Below are positions 45,493 to 54,641 of a DNA stretch of 64,000 nucleotides, in pieces. The first letter of the stretch is position 1; each line of letters opens with the position of its first letter. Source of the DNA: Prevotella veroralis DSM 19559 = JCM 6290 (GTDB taxonomy: Bacteria; Bacteroidota; Bacteroidia; Bacteroidales; Bacteroidaceae); contig NZ_KB898335.1 in NCBI RefSeq assembly GCF_000377625.1, forward strand, positions 3,106 to 67,105. The letters are read 5' to 3'. The position numbers and the translations under genes were made by a program. The notes beneath the pieces were generated by a model. The model was given only the letters and a program-made list of their open reading frames with translations. It had not been told where the DNA came from and ran no database searches.

Positions 45493-48345
45493 ATGAAAAA
45501 GTTTAGAAATATATATCTAACGGTTATTAGCATGGCTCTCATCGCTGGACTCTGTACGTCCTGTCACGATGATATGCTTGAGTCAAGCAATCAACAGACA
45601 ACTACAAAGCCCTCCGATGACAGCTTCCCATGGGAACCCGGCATGGCTTATATCAAGTTAAAAGCAAGCGTATCACCCACTACACGCACAGCAACTCAGA
45701 GTGTTACACGTGCCGCCATACTTGATGATGCAACCGTGAAAGTCGAACAGGTGTTTGACATGACGAATGAGTATGCAAACCTCAAGAGGGCTCGTGGCTT
45801 GGATAGATGGTTCGTTGTCAAGTTCGACAAAGATAAAGATGTAGCCGAAGTGATTAATGAACTCAAGCGCGACCCAGCAATTGAAAAGGTACACGGAAGC
45901 ATTCCTATTGTCCCTTCAGAAGTGACTTACACTCCTGCTACACGCTCTCCTATCAATCCAAGAAGACTTCGTGATGCCAATGACGGACAAGGTCCTCTCT
46001 CTTTCAGTGACCCTTACTTGAAATATCAATGGCATTACAGCACGACCATAGAACAATATCAAATGTTCCAACCTGGGGCTGATATAGACCTTTTCCCTGC
46101 TTGGCAGAAAGAAACGGGAGACCCACATGTAGTCGTAGCTGTGATGGATTCGGGTATAGACTTCACACATGAAGACCTTGAAGGAGCAGCTTGGCAAGGT
46201 AAAGACCCTAAAACGGGAGAGACCATCCATGGGCGTAACTTCTGGGCAGAAGAGACCGGTCAAGACAATCCGAATCATATCATTGCAGGTGCTCATGGTA
46301 CCCACGTAGCTGGTACCATCGCCGCTCGCAACAACAACGGAATCGGAGTTTGCGGTATTGCTGGTGGTAATGGTGATGCCAATTCGGGCGTCCGCTTGAT
46401 GAGTTGTGAGATCTATGGGCATGACGGAACAACGGAGACTGCAACGACAAAGTACATTGTTAAGGCGTTTGAATTTGCTGCCGAGAATGGTGCATCAGTA
46501 ATGAACTGTTCTTGGGGATACGCTTTCGACCGTAAGAAATACCTTAATAATGAGAACTTCCAAACCATCTTCAAGAATCAATTCGACCTACTGAAAGATG
46601 GCATCAATTACTTTACTGACGTTGCTGGATGCGATAAAGACGGAAAGAAGAAACCTGATGCTTATATGAAAGGTGGTCTCATCTTCTTTGCTTCGGGTAA
46701 TGACTCTCAATATGACATTGATATGATTCCGGCCTCTTATAATCGTGTAGTAGCGGTTGGAGCAATCAATAGTCTCGGTGTGCCAACAGCCTATATGAAC
46801 AAGGGACCATGGGTCGATGTACTTGCTCCCGGTGGTACAACTGATGCTGGATCAGTCAATCAGGGCGTATTGAGCACGGTGCCTATTGACTATGAATCAG
46901 GCATGACTGGTCCTTATCCCAATACTGACTTTACGCTGCCCTCTGACCATAAGTATGCCTTTGCGCAAGGTACATCTATGGCGACACCACACGTTACGGG
47001 CATTGCAGCTCTTGTAGTATCTAAGTTCGGAAAGACGAATCCTAACTTCACAAATGAGGATCTTCGGCGTCGCATCTTAGGTGCGCTTAAAGCCAAGAGT
47101 CCCTATGAGGTAAAGACGGATGCGAACTTAGCTGGAAAGATGGGGCTCGGTTACATCGATGCGCTCTATGCGCTTTCTGACCCAGAGACAGAGGCTCCTG
47201 AAGCTCCAACTATCACTGTCACCGACTATTCTTCACATGCTACAAAGGGTTATTACGATGCTAACATCGCATGGAATGTGACGGCTGATAATGATGCTCT
47301 AAACGATGAGCACACAGCCTTTGCATACGATATTCAACTCTTCAAGAAGTCAGACTTGAGCACTCCTGTTCAGTCTTTTACACGCTTCTCTTATAACATG
47401 TCTGTCGGAACAGAGATGCAGCAAGAGTTTACAGGACTGGAGACTGACATGGATTATGTCGTTAAGATGATTGCTCGCGACCGCTTCAACAATCGTTCGG
47501 CAGAGGTATCAACGAGCTTTAAAACACGTCTGAACCATGCTCCAATATTCACAGATATGATTGAAAAGAACCTTCGCTTACTTGATACACAGGCTTTCTA
47601 TCATAAGATGTTACCTGTGAAAGATGAGGATGGGCACACTTGGACGTACACAACAACAGCACTTCCTCAAGGCGTAGAGCTAAAGCGTATCGGTGATACT
47701 TTCGACTTGCTCATCAAGGTAGGAGCACAGGGTAAATATCAGTTTGATATCACGCTCACCGATCAACTGGGTGGTAAAACAACGCAAACTATCGCTTATG
47801 AGATCGTTGCTCACACTGCCCCCGAACTTACAAGACCTATTGGTGACATCTCGTTGTTTGCGAATGGCGAAGCACTCAACCTTGATCTTGCTCACGTATT
47901 CACTGCTTCAAGCGGACAAGCAATGCACTTCACCGTTACTTCCGACAATGAACAAGTGGCAAAGGTGGCTGTTAATGGAACCAAGTTAACCGTCACCCCG
48001 GGACAGAAAGGACTTGCGAAACTCACCATCACAGCCGTTGATGGCGGCAGACGAACAACCACTTCGGCTCTCGTGAGAGTAACTGATAAGAACGCACCGG
48101 ACGTTCACGTCATCTATCCGAACCCTGCACACAGTTACATCAAAGCCCTTATGCGCAGTAATGTAACTAAGGTTAAAGCCATCGTAACATCGCTTCATGG
48201 GCAGAAACTCATCGATCAGACGATGACGCCGGATAGCCGAACTCATGAAATAACGATCGGTATCGACCGCCTCGCACCGGGTACTTATTACCTCTTGCTA
48301 ACGACGGATCGTCTAACAAGTAAGCACGTTTTTATAAAGAAATAA
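45493..48345 (+). CDS. Surface subtilase with type IX sorting domain
   Basis: A 950-aa S8 protease. The N-terminus has a lipobox-like signal (ALIAGLCTSCHDD, Cys24). A prodomain (about 45-160) precedes the catalytic domain with Asp219 (VAVMDSGID), His268 (GAHGTHVAGT) and Ser495 (GTSMATPHVTG). A fibronectin-III-like region (about 570-680) and a cadherin/Ig-like region (about 690-865) follow. The last 75 residues (VIYPNPAHSYIKAL ... LAPGTYYLLLTTD ... KHVFIKK) form a type A C-terminal sorting domain of the type IX secretion system. The combination of lipobox and T9SS domain is odd. Co-transcribed with susCD, it likely makes the peptides the transporter imports. Confidence 0.9.
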   Translation: MKKFRNIYLTVISMALIAGLCTSCHDDMLESSNQQTTTKPSDDSFPWEPGMAYIKLKASVSPTTRTATQSVTRAAILDDATVKVEQVFDMTNEYANLKRARGLDRWFVVKFDKDKDVAEVINELKRDPAIEKVHGSIPIVPSEVTYTPATRSPINPRRLRDANDGQGPLSFSDPYLKYQWHYSTTIEQYQMFQPGADIDLFPAWQKETGDPHVVVAVMDSGIDFTHEDLEGAAWQGKDPKTGETIHGRNFWAEETGQDNPNHIIAGAHGTHVAGTIAARNNNGIGVCGIAGGNGDANSGVRLMSCEIYGHDGTTETATTKYIVKAFEFAAENGASVMNCSWGYAFDRKKYLNNENFQTIFKNQFDLLKDGINYFTDVAGCDKDGKKKPDAYMKGGLIFFASGNDSQYDIDMIPASYNRVVAVGAINSLGVPTAYMNKGPWVDVLAPGGTTDAGSVNQGVLSTVPIDYESGMTGPYPNTDFTLPSDHKYAFAQGTSMATPHVTGIAALVVSKFGKTNPNFTNEDLRRRILGALKAKSPYEVKTDANLAGKMGLGYIDALYALSDPETEAPEAPTITVTDYSSHATKGYYDANIAWNVTADNDALNDEHTAFAYDIQLFKKSDLSTPVQSFTRFSYNMSVGTEMQQEFTGLETDMDYVVKMIARDRFNNRSAEVSTSFKTRLNHAPIFTDMIEKNLRLLDTQAFYHKMLPVKDEDGHTWTYTTTALPQGVELKRIGDTFDLLIKVGAQGKYQFDITLTDQLGGKTTQTIAYEIVAHTAPELTRPIGDISLFANGEALNLDLAHVFTASSGQAMHFTVTSDNEQVAKVAVNGTKLTVTPGQKGLAKLTITAVDGGRRTTTSALVRVTDKNAPDVHVIYPNPAHSYIKALMRSNVTKVKAIVTSLHGQKLIDQTMTPDSRTHEITIGIDRLAPGTYYLLLTTDRLTSKHVFIKK

Positions 48346-48355
48346 TCGGTAACTT

Positions 48356-49300
48356 ATGAAGAAGATAACAATAGTTCTTCTCGTCTTGAGTATGGGTATG
48401 ACGATGAAGACAGCCGCACAGAGTAGGATTATACCTGTACTCGAATCCAACCCGAACGCTCGCACGGAGGCGATGGGAGGTGCACTGCTTGGCAACACGA
48501 GCCAGATGCACATTTATACCAACCCTGCTACCTTCACTTATGGTGATAAGCAGTTCTCCATTGATGCGTCAATAGCAGGACAGCCAAAGACAGATGAGGG
48601 GCGACTCATGCAATATAACCTTGCTACGGGGTATCAGTTTAAAAACCATTCAGCACTCATGGCGGGTGTGAGGTACATGGGTGGACTGACCATACAACCG
48701 ATAGCTGCAATGGGCGGACTGAAAGAAATAAAGCCTTATGACCTTGCGCTCGATCTCGGTTATTCGTTTCCTATAACAAAGGAAGTGGCTGTCTATGCCA
48801 CAGCAACCTATGCTCGTACCCATGCCGAAACGAGTGCTAACGCTTTAGCTTTCAGTGTGGGAGCTGCTTATCAAACGGACTTCAACCTCGCAAAGGATAT
48901 GCCAACGAAATTAACAGTGGGCGCACGATTGATGGACTTCGGCAAAGATGTGAAGTTTGACAACACTGGTATTCCTCAAAGTCTGCCCACTTCTCTTGTC
49001 ATAGGAGGCGATTGGAGCGTAGGAGTTGCACCTAAACATGCGCTTACTTACGCCCTCTCGTATCGCTATTTCACACCGAAAGATGCGCACGAAACCCTCG
49101 TGGGAACTGGTTTGGAGTACACTTACAACCGTATCGTGTCTGCCCGTGTAGGCTATCAGCATGCTGACAAAGGGTCGGATGCGTTCACCTTTGGTGCTGG
49201 GGGACAATGGGCTGGCTTCAAACTGGACATTGCTTATCGACAAGCCTTTAAGCATTATGGCATTAATGGACTAATCGTTGGACTTGGTTATAGCTTCTAA
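48356..49300 (+). CDS. PorV/PorQ-like outer-membrane barrel
   Basis: A 314-aa protein with signal peptide (VLLVLSMGMTMKTAAQS). It has the start typical of the PorV/PorQ (FadL-like) family: PVLESNPNARTEAMGGALLGNTSQMHIYTNPATF. Strands with alternating hydrophobic residues run to the C-terminal VGLGYSF with terminal Phe. In type IX secretion PorV shuttles cargo carrying the C-terminal domain; here the gene follows, 10 bp downstream, a subtilase with such a domain, so a dedicated shuttle is an attractive inference. Core T9SS genes are not in the window. Confidence 0.72.
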   Translation: MKKITIVLLVLSMGMTMKTAAQSRIIPVLESNPNARTEAMGGALLGNTSQMHIYTNPATFTYGDKQFSIDASIAGQPKTDEGRLMQYNLATGYQFKNHSALMAGVRYMGGLTIQPIAAMGGLKEIKPYDLALDLGYSFPITKEVAVYATATYARTHAETSANALAFSVGAAYQTDFNLAKDMPTKLTVGARLMDFGKDVKFDNTGIPQSLPTSLVIGGDWSVGVAPKHALTYALSYRYFTPKDAHETLVGTGLEYTYNRIVSARVGYQHADKGSDAFTFGAGGQWAGFKLDIAYRQAFKHYGINGLIVGLGYSF

Positions 49301-49420
49301 TTAGCTCAAATAAGCCTATCAATCAGAAATTATATATGCCTATTTTCAATCGATATAGCATGTATAGTATAGATAAAATAATAACCTCTAATGATTTAAT
49401 AGGATAATTCTTATAAATCA

Positions 49421-49457
49421 AAGCAAGGCTCTTCTCCATGCGAGAAGAGCCTTGCTT
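49421..49457 (+). terminator. Hairpin ending the susCD operon
   Basis: A perfect 16-bp stem (AAGCAAGGCTCTTCTC / GAGAAGAGCCTTGCTT) with a 5-nt loop. Related to the GAAGAGCC/GGCGTTTC intergenic arms; a second, weaker arm follows at 49462-49480. No strong T-tract. Confidence 0.65.
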
Positions 49458-49590
49458 CATATTGAAGGAAGCCTCTCTTCGATGTGAAAAAAGCATTAAA
49501 AGAAATGGAGATAAGCGATGATATACGTTATAGAAAACTATATTTTGTATCTTTTCCAATGCTATTGCTTGCCAGTTCTGATAATTTTAT

Positions 49591-49598
49591 TACCTTTG
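49591..49598 (+). promoter_or_regulatory. -7 box of the fur-family gene
   Basis: TACCTTTG; predicted start near 49605. The leader holds a 7-codon ORF (49629-49652, MKKIASD) before the GTG start at 49693. Confidence 0.6.
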
Positions 49599-49692
49599 CA
49601 AATAGCGTATAGGAGACTATAAGAGACGATGAAAAAGATTGCTTCTGACTGATTTCCTCTCATTTAATAATCATTTAATAAAGACAAAGAAA

Positions 49693-50124
49693 GTGGATTC
49701 TGCATACAATAAACTTATCGCTTTGGGCATTCGCCCATCTATCCAACGCGTTGCAATTATGAAGTATTTGCAGGCTCATCACACACACCCTACGGTCGAA
49801 GATGTGTTCTTGGCGTTGAAGAAGCAGCTCCCAACTGTAAGTCGAACAACGGTTTACAATACTCTTCGTATGCTGTCCGAACGCCATGCCGCATCGATGA
49901 TCACCATCGATGAACATCGTGTTTGTTATGATGGAGTGACCGATCCTCATGCTCACTTCTTCTGCAAGCGTTGCGAAAAGGTGTTCGACTTCGAAGCTAT
50001 GGAAATGCCTCGTTATACGGGTGAGATCGGTAAAGGCTTCCGCATTGACGATACCCAACTATATTATAAGGGAATCTGTCCAGCATGCCTAAAGGCTATG
50101 GAAGAGGACAAACGAGTAAGCTAA
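49693..50124 (+). CDS. Fur/PerR-family metalloregulator
   Basis: A 143-aa regulator from a GTG start at 49693 (reading M-DSAYNKLIALGIRPSIQR). The winged helix covers about residues 1-80 (RVAIMKYLQAHHTHPTVEDVF ... TVSRTTVYNTLRML), then the dimerisation domain with two Cys-X2-Cys structural zinc pairs (FFCKRCEKV and GICPACLKA) and His residues in DPHAHFF. No in-frame ATG exists upstream, except by opening at a TTG at 49639; the GTG places the N-terminus exactly where the family begins. Sensing of peroxide (PerR-like) or iron is undecided. Confidence 0.85.
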   Translation: MDSAYNKLIALGIRPSIQRVAIMKYLQAHHTHPTVEDVFLALKKQLPTVSRTTVYNTLRMLSERHAASMITIDEHRVCYDGVTDPHAHFFCKRCEKVFDFEAMEMPRYTGEIGKGFRIDDTQLYYKGICPACLKAMEEDKRVS

Positions 50125-50157
50125 TAGGTGCTTAACTCAATGATTATTGGGAGCTAA

Positions 50158-50325
50158 TTTACTCGTTTTCTCTATCGTGAGAAGTCGTCTAAGAAGAAAG
50201 GTTCTGACGCTCTCCATGCTACCATCCATGGGATGGCTAAGGATGAGGTGCGCTATACTGTAGGCTCTATTGGCTTGTACAACTGTTACTTTAGATCATA
50301 TTCCCAGCTCTTTCTCATCGTTTAA
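50158..50325 (+). other. Possible gene remnant
   Basis: A 55-codon open stretch without start codon (contains KKKGSDALHATIHGMAKDE and VRYTVGSIGLYNCYF) that reads like protein-coding sequence. I do not recognise a family. It may be a decayed gene end or chance. Confidence 0.2.
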
Positions 50326-50341
50326 TGGAATTAAATAAAAT

Positions 50342-50382
50342 AAGGATACATTCAGATTCTACCGAGTGTGTCCTTTCTTTTT
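50342..50382 (+). terminator. Terminator after the fur-family gene
   Basis: 9-bp stem AAGGATACA / TGTGTCCTT (one G-U pair), 16-nt loop, then TCTTTTT. Confidence 0.65.
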
Positions 50383-50474
50383 AAGGCTCTTTTTAAATTC
50401 AAAATACACCCTTCAACGTTCGGATCAAAGCCTCCCTAAATCCCTCTGAAGCAAATAGATGAGGCGTCGGATTG

Positions 50475-50506
50475 TTTGAAAATACTGCTACTATTTTGTA
50501 CCTTTG
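50475..50506 (+). promoter_or_regulatory. eptA-like gene promoter
   Basis: TTTG (50475-50478), 20-nt spacer, TACCTTTG (50499-50506). Confidence 0.72.
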
Positions 50507-50562
50507 CACTTAGTAAACAATATGAGCATCATAATAAGGGGATTTAGCAAAGCAAAATAAGT

Positions 50563-52296
50563 ATGAAACGCACCTTAATAGATAATCTCATAAAGCCGAT
50601 AGAAAGGAATTCTCTTTTCTTCGTGTTTATGTTGTTAGTAGGAGCCATTATGAATGTAAGCCATCGTAACATATTTGGTTATGTGGAACTGACGGCTGAT
50701 GTATATTTCATTTGCTTCTTGTTGAACCTTTCCCCACGAGTATTACATCACGGATTGCAGGTAATGTTGAGCTGTATCGTTTATGTGATAGCCATAATAG
50801 ATGCCTGTTGCAAGACCCTTTTCGATACTCCTATTACACCGACCATGGTTCTTTTAGCTCAAGAAACTACTGGTAGGGAGGCAACAGAGTTCTTCTCTCA
50901 ATATCTTAAACCAGAGCTGTTATATTCTGTAGCTGACGTAATCGTCTTACTCGCAGTTTGCCATGCTGTTATGGTTATAAGGAAGGTGAAGATTCCAATC
51001 TATTATCTAAAGCAACCTTTCATCGCCTCAGCTTTGATGTTAACACTTGTAATAGGGGCATGTCTAAGCGTTTATGATAAAGTACAACTCTATTCTTCTA
51101 AGAACTTGTCAGAACTGGAAGCAGCTGTAACTAACGGCTTTGCACACATTTACCATCCTGTTGAACGCGTTGTATATGGGCTTTACTCCAATCGTTTAAT
51201 AGCAAAGCAGGTGGATGGAGTGATTATGGCTAATAGACAGATAAGGGTAAATTCATGCGAATTTACGTCCCCCATCATCGTACTTATCATAGGTGAGAGT
51301 GCCAATCGGCACCATTCTCAATTGTACGGCTACCCTCTTTCAACAACACCTCGCCAACTTGCTCTGATGAAAGGAAAGGATTCATTAGCTGTATTTACCG
51401 ATGTTGTCTCCCCTTGGAATCTAACAAGTAGAGTATTCAAGCAGATATTTTCTTTACAATCTGTTGGTGTAAAAGGCGATTGGAGCAACTACACTCTCTT
51501 CCCGGCAGTATTTAAGAAAGCTGGTTATCACGTCAGTTTCTTATCAAACCAATTCCCGTATGGAATCAACTACACACCCGATTGGACGAATAATCTTTCT
51601 GGTGGCTTCTTCTTAAACCACCCACAACTGAACAAGCAGATGTTTGATTACAGGAATACTAATATCCATGAATACGATGAGGAACTCTTAAATGACTATA
51701 AAAACATAGGTATTAAAGAGAAGTCACAACTGATTATCTTTCATCTTTTAGGGCAGCATTTCCAATATTCATTACGCTGTAAAAGCAATATGAAGAGGTT
51801 CGGAACAAATGATTACCCACGTACTGATCTTACAAAGGAAGAGAAACAAACCATTGCAGATTACGATAATGCAACCCTTTACAATGATTATGTATTAAGT
51901 AAGATAATCGAACTATTCAAAGACAAGGAGGCTATTGTTATCTATCTATCTGACCATGGAGAAGATTGTTATTGTAAAGATGCGCAGATGGCAGGCAGAC
52001 TAACTGAAGCCGAACAAATCGATATCAAAAAGTATCACGAGGAGTTTGAGATTCCCTTCTGGATATGGTGCTCAACAACTTACAGGCGTAAACATCATAA
52101 AATCTTCATAGAAACTCTGCAAGCTCGAAACAATAAGTTTATGACTGATGACCTCCCGCACCTACTATTCTATTTAGCTGGAATAAAAACAAAAGACTAT
52201 AAAGCAGAACGAAATCTCATCTCTCCGTACTTTAACAATGCTCGCCACCGCCTTGTCTTGCGGAACATTGACTATGATCAGACTTTGCACAGATAG
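50563..52296 (+). CDS. Phosphoethanolamine transferase (EptA/CptA type)
   Basis: Inner-membrane enzyme (577 aa) of the alkaline-phosphatase/sulfatase fold. Five hydrophobic helices fill about residues 17-180, then a periplasmic catalytic domain. Metal/nucleophile motifs are VLIIGESANRHHSQLYGY, PWNLTSRVFKQI (likely Thr nucleophile), HLLGQHFQY and YLSDHGEDCY (Asp-His pair). The family adds phosphoethanolamine to lipid A or core sugar and lowers polymyxin binding; the acceptor here is unknown. It is monocistronic with its own promoter; the repeat-bracketed VapE unit begins 30 bp downstream. Confidence 0.88.
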   Translation: MKRTLIDNLIKPIERNSLFFVFMLLVGAIMNVSHRNIFGYVELTADVYFICFLLNLSPRVLHHGLQVMLSCIVYVIAIIDACCKTLFDTPITPTMVLLAQETTGREATEFFSQYLKPELLYSVADVIVLLAVCHAVMVIRKVKIPIYYLKQPFIASALMLTLVIGACLSVYDKVQLYSSKNLSELEAAVTNGFAHIYHPVERVVYGLYSNRLIAKQVDGVIMANRQIRVNSCEFTSPIIVLIIGESANRHHSQLYGYPLSTTPRQLALMKGKDSLAVFTDVVSPWNLTSRVFKQIFSLQSVGVKGDWSNYTLFPAVFKKAGYHVSFLSNQFPYGINYTPDWTNNLSGGFFLNHPQLNKQMFDYRNTNIHEYDEELLNDYKNIGIKEKSQLIIFHLLGQHFQYSLRCKSNMKRFGTNDYPRTDLTKEEKQTIADYDNATLYNDYVLSKIIELFKDKEAIVIYLSDHGEDCYCKDAQMAGRLTEAEQIDIKKYHEEFEIPFWIWCSTTYRRKHHKIFIETLQARNNKFMTDDLPHLLFYLAGIKTKDYKAERNLISPYFNNARHRLVLRNIDYDQTLHR

Positions 52297-52325
52297 CAAT
52301 AGAAGAGTTTTAGTTTTGTTTTTAG

Positions 52326-52408
52326 TTGCTGTCACTTTTAACACTTCATGTAAACTCCACATTATAAGCCACTTACAATGTGACAGTACATGACAGCAGT
52401 GACAGCAA
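52326..52408 (+). repeat. 83-bp TIR element, copy 3
   Basis: Starts TTGCTGTCACTTTTAACA and ends TGACAGCAGTGACAGCAA. Three TGACAG boxes occur at 52381, 52391 and 52400. It lies 24 bp beyond the stop codon of the VapE-like gene and is oriented with the TGACAG side facing that gene. Confidence 0.85.
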
Positions 52409-52431
52409 CTTCAAAATTCATTCCCCACTCC

Positions 52432-53655
52432 TTAGGTTAGCTTCGCACTATCCCGTATCGCCACTAAATACTCCGTACCGTGTGAAGAATGTTTACTGTG
52501 GAGATTCGGAATATTGGCAAGCATACGCCCAAAATGAGAAAGGCTCGTTAGGCTTAACTGACTACCATATCGCTGGCGAAGCAGGGTGAAGATGGAAGAA
52601 GCAGTCATATAAGCTCCCTTGGCAAGGTCTTTAGGGATGGTGAAACTATCAAAAAAGAGTGCTTCAACAGGAGTATGTTGCTGATACTGTACATTATTTT
52701 CCATAATTACTTGGGTATCAACCGCATTAAACCAATACCGCATTCCACTCTCCAGTTCGGCAACAGCCTGTGCATAAAGCTGCTCATAGTCTATATGCTC
52801 GGGCAGGCGAATAGGGCTTGTCAAAGTAACGGCTATAAAACGGCGGCAGCCACTGGGATCACTGAAGACATCCGAGACATTTGCTGTAGCAATGAAAGAG
52901 GCAACACGTGGTAGCGTAACCTGTTGTTGACGGTAAGGTTGGCGGAGTTTGATGTTTGCAAGCTGCATGATATTCTTCAAGAATCCCTCTTGCGTCTTGG
53001 CAGACAGTGCATTAAATTCGTCAATATTTATCAATAATGACTGACTCATAGCACGTAGCGTATTCTGTTTCTCACTGATGACAAGATTGTCATTATATCC
53101 CCACTGCAACTCCTTAGGTAGAAGACGTTTGCAGAAGGTTGACTTCTTATATCCCTGTCGCGAGATGAGTAGCAGTGCCACACTGTTCCCATGCGTAGCG
53201 TCCAGCCCCATCCACTGTGCTACCATTGCAAGAAACCACGTGTGAAACCAATCTCCCCATCGTGCATTATCATTGGGCACACAGCCTGCCAAAGCACCGA
53301 TATGGTCTTTCCCATCCCATTGTCCTTTCAGTCGTTTGAGAAAGGCGTCCACGGGATTAAAAGTCTTGACAAATCTCGATTCTGTGTATCTTCGTATATC
53401 CTTGTCCCATACATCAATACCATCGAGGCGTGCCTTGATAGCCAAAGTATTGCGTACTCGATCATCAGCAGGCGCAAATGGTTCGCTGCTGTTAGCCTTT
53501 CGGATTTCAGTACATCCTAAAGCTGTATTATATCGCATCTCATACTTCCGCTCAAGATAGTCAAGAAGCCGACGGGTAACATCATGTTTCATTTTATCCG
53601 CCTTTCGATTACGCTGATTTTCAGCCTTTACATTTTTAAGATTCTTACTTTTCAT
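52432..53655 (-). CDS. VapE-like P-loop ATPase (DUF3874 type)
   Basis: A 407-aa protein of the virulence-associated-E group. The Walker A-like segment is LLISRQGYKKSTFCKRLLP (about residue 165-183), Walker B is SLLINIDEFNAL, and sensor residues follow in VASFIATANVSDVFSDPSGCRRFIAV, the helicase superfamily 3/primase-helicase pattern. The C-terminal part (about 310-407) resembles DUF3874. The N-terminus is short and basic; the primase-like domain found in longer relatives is missing. VapE proteins act in replication of phage satellites and islands. Here it is bracketed by two 82-83 bp elements. Confidence 0.82.
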   Translation of the reverse strand: MKSKNLKNVKAENQRNRKADKMKHDVTRRLLDYLERKYEMRYNTALGCTEIRKANSSEPFAPADDRVRNTLAIKARLDGIDVWDKDIRRYTESRFVKTFNPVDAFLKRLKGQWDGKDHIGALAGCVPNDNARWGDWFHTWFLAMVAQWMGLDATHGNSVALLLISRQGYKKSTFCKRLLPKELQWGYNDNLVISEKQNTLRAMSQSLLINIDEFNALSAKTQEGFLKNIMQLANIKLRQPYRQQQVTLPRVASFIATANVSDVFSDPSGCRRFIAVTLTSPIRLPEHIDYEQLYAQAVAELESGMRYWFNAVDTQVIMENNVQYQQHTPVEALFFDSFTIPKDLAKGAYMTASSIFTLLRQRYGSQLSLTSLSHFGRMLANIPNLHSKHSSHGTEYLVAIRDSAKLT

Positions 53656-53796
53656 AGTTCATAATAATTATTTTGTTTAACAAAGAGAGTACTAAATTAC
53701 AACTCCAAATTACGAGGAAATCTCTTGTGTCATGCCTCAAAACGAATAGTGTTCATAGTAAACACAGGTAGTGTCAAGGCTCAACACATCTTATTT

Positions 53797-54228
53797 CTAT
53801 ACATCAAACACATAGCTCGTTTGATAGTTTTCATACATACGTGGGGCAGAATAGCCATAACTTTGGAAGAGTTGGTCTATCCATTGTTGCTCTTCTTTAT
53901 GCAATTTATTAAAGCCTCGATGATAACGATAGTACACAAAACGACTTCCGAAATAGTCCTCCAGAGCGCGACGTAGAGGACGATAGTCACCGCACTTCAC
54001 ATCGTCGAAAAGATGAGAAAAGCCCCATGCTAACTGTTCCGTTCTCATCGCACGGAACTCCTGACAGTTATTGTCAGAACGAGCGGCAGGGAGAATCGTC
54101 AATGCTGCATGTTATTCACTCGGGAGAGCCTTACCTGTGTGATAGCGCAGGCACTGCTCTTTAACAATACAATCGTGCATAAAGCACACTGCCCAATCTT
54201 TGGGCATGTTAGAAAAATCTGTACACAT
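53797..54228 (-). pseudogene. DUF6078-like gene broken by an in-frame stop
   Basis: From the ATG at 54228 the frame reads M-CTDFSNMPKDWAVCFMHDC ... KALPSE, then a TAA at 54114-54112 (codon 39), then continues in the same frame with HAALTILPAARSDNNCQEFR ... YYRYHRGFNKLHKEEQQW to the stop at 53797. Both parts match the DUF6078 family order (Cys-rich start, AWGFSHLFDDV, YYRYHRG) as I know it, so one nonsense mutation splits a 143-codon gene. No ATG restarts the second part; only a TTG at 54102. Programmed readthrough is the alternative. Confidence 0.75.
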
Positions 54229-54381
54229 ACATAGATTAGTTTAAAGAATTAAAGTTACAAAGGATAGTGATGACCGTCTGTAATAATTCACACCCGACGT
54301 GCCGTTATCCTCCTGTTATCTGCTTGCAAAGATACAAAACCGAAGTACCCCTTGTCAAGTCTTTCGCAAGTTATTTTTTAT

Positions 54382-54463
54382 TTGCTGTCACTCCCGTCAC
54401 ACTTTTTATGTTATAACTTATTGTAAATCAATCTACTATATCAAGTGTTAAAAATGACAGCAA
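54382..54463 (-). repeat. 82-bp TIR element, copy 4
   Basis: Inverted relative to copy 3. The reverse complement starts TTGCTGTCATTTTTAACA and ends GTGACGGGAGTGACAGCAA. It lies upstream of the broken DUF6078 gene, its TGACAG side facing the VapE unit, so copies 3 and 4 form the two ends of a segment of about 2.1 kb. Confidence 0.83.
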
Positions 54464-54641
54464 CTGTTTTTTAAACTTATTGTAGTTTCATTATAGATTT
54501 CCTATATAACTTCAACAGAAATATTTAAGTAACTGCTTTCGCTTAAAGGAAAATCCATAAGATCGTTTAGAATCTAATAGTATTAATTATTTACAGCTTC
54601 CAGAGCTGACGCATTACTTATTTAATGGTTTAATGAAAAGA

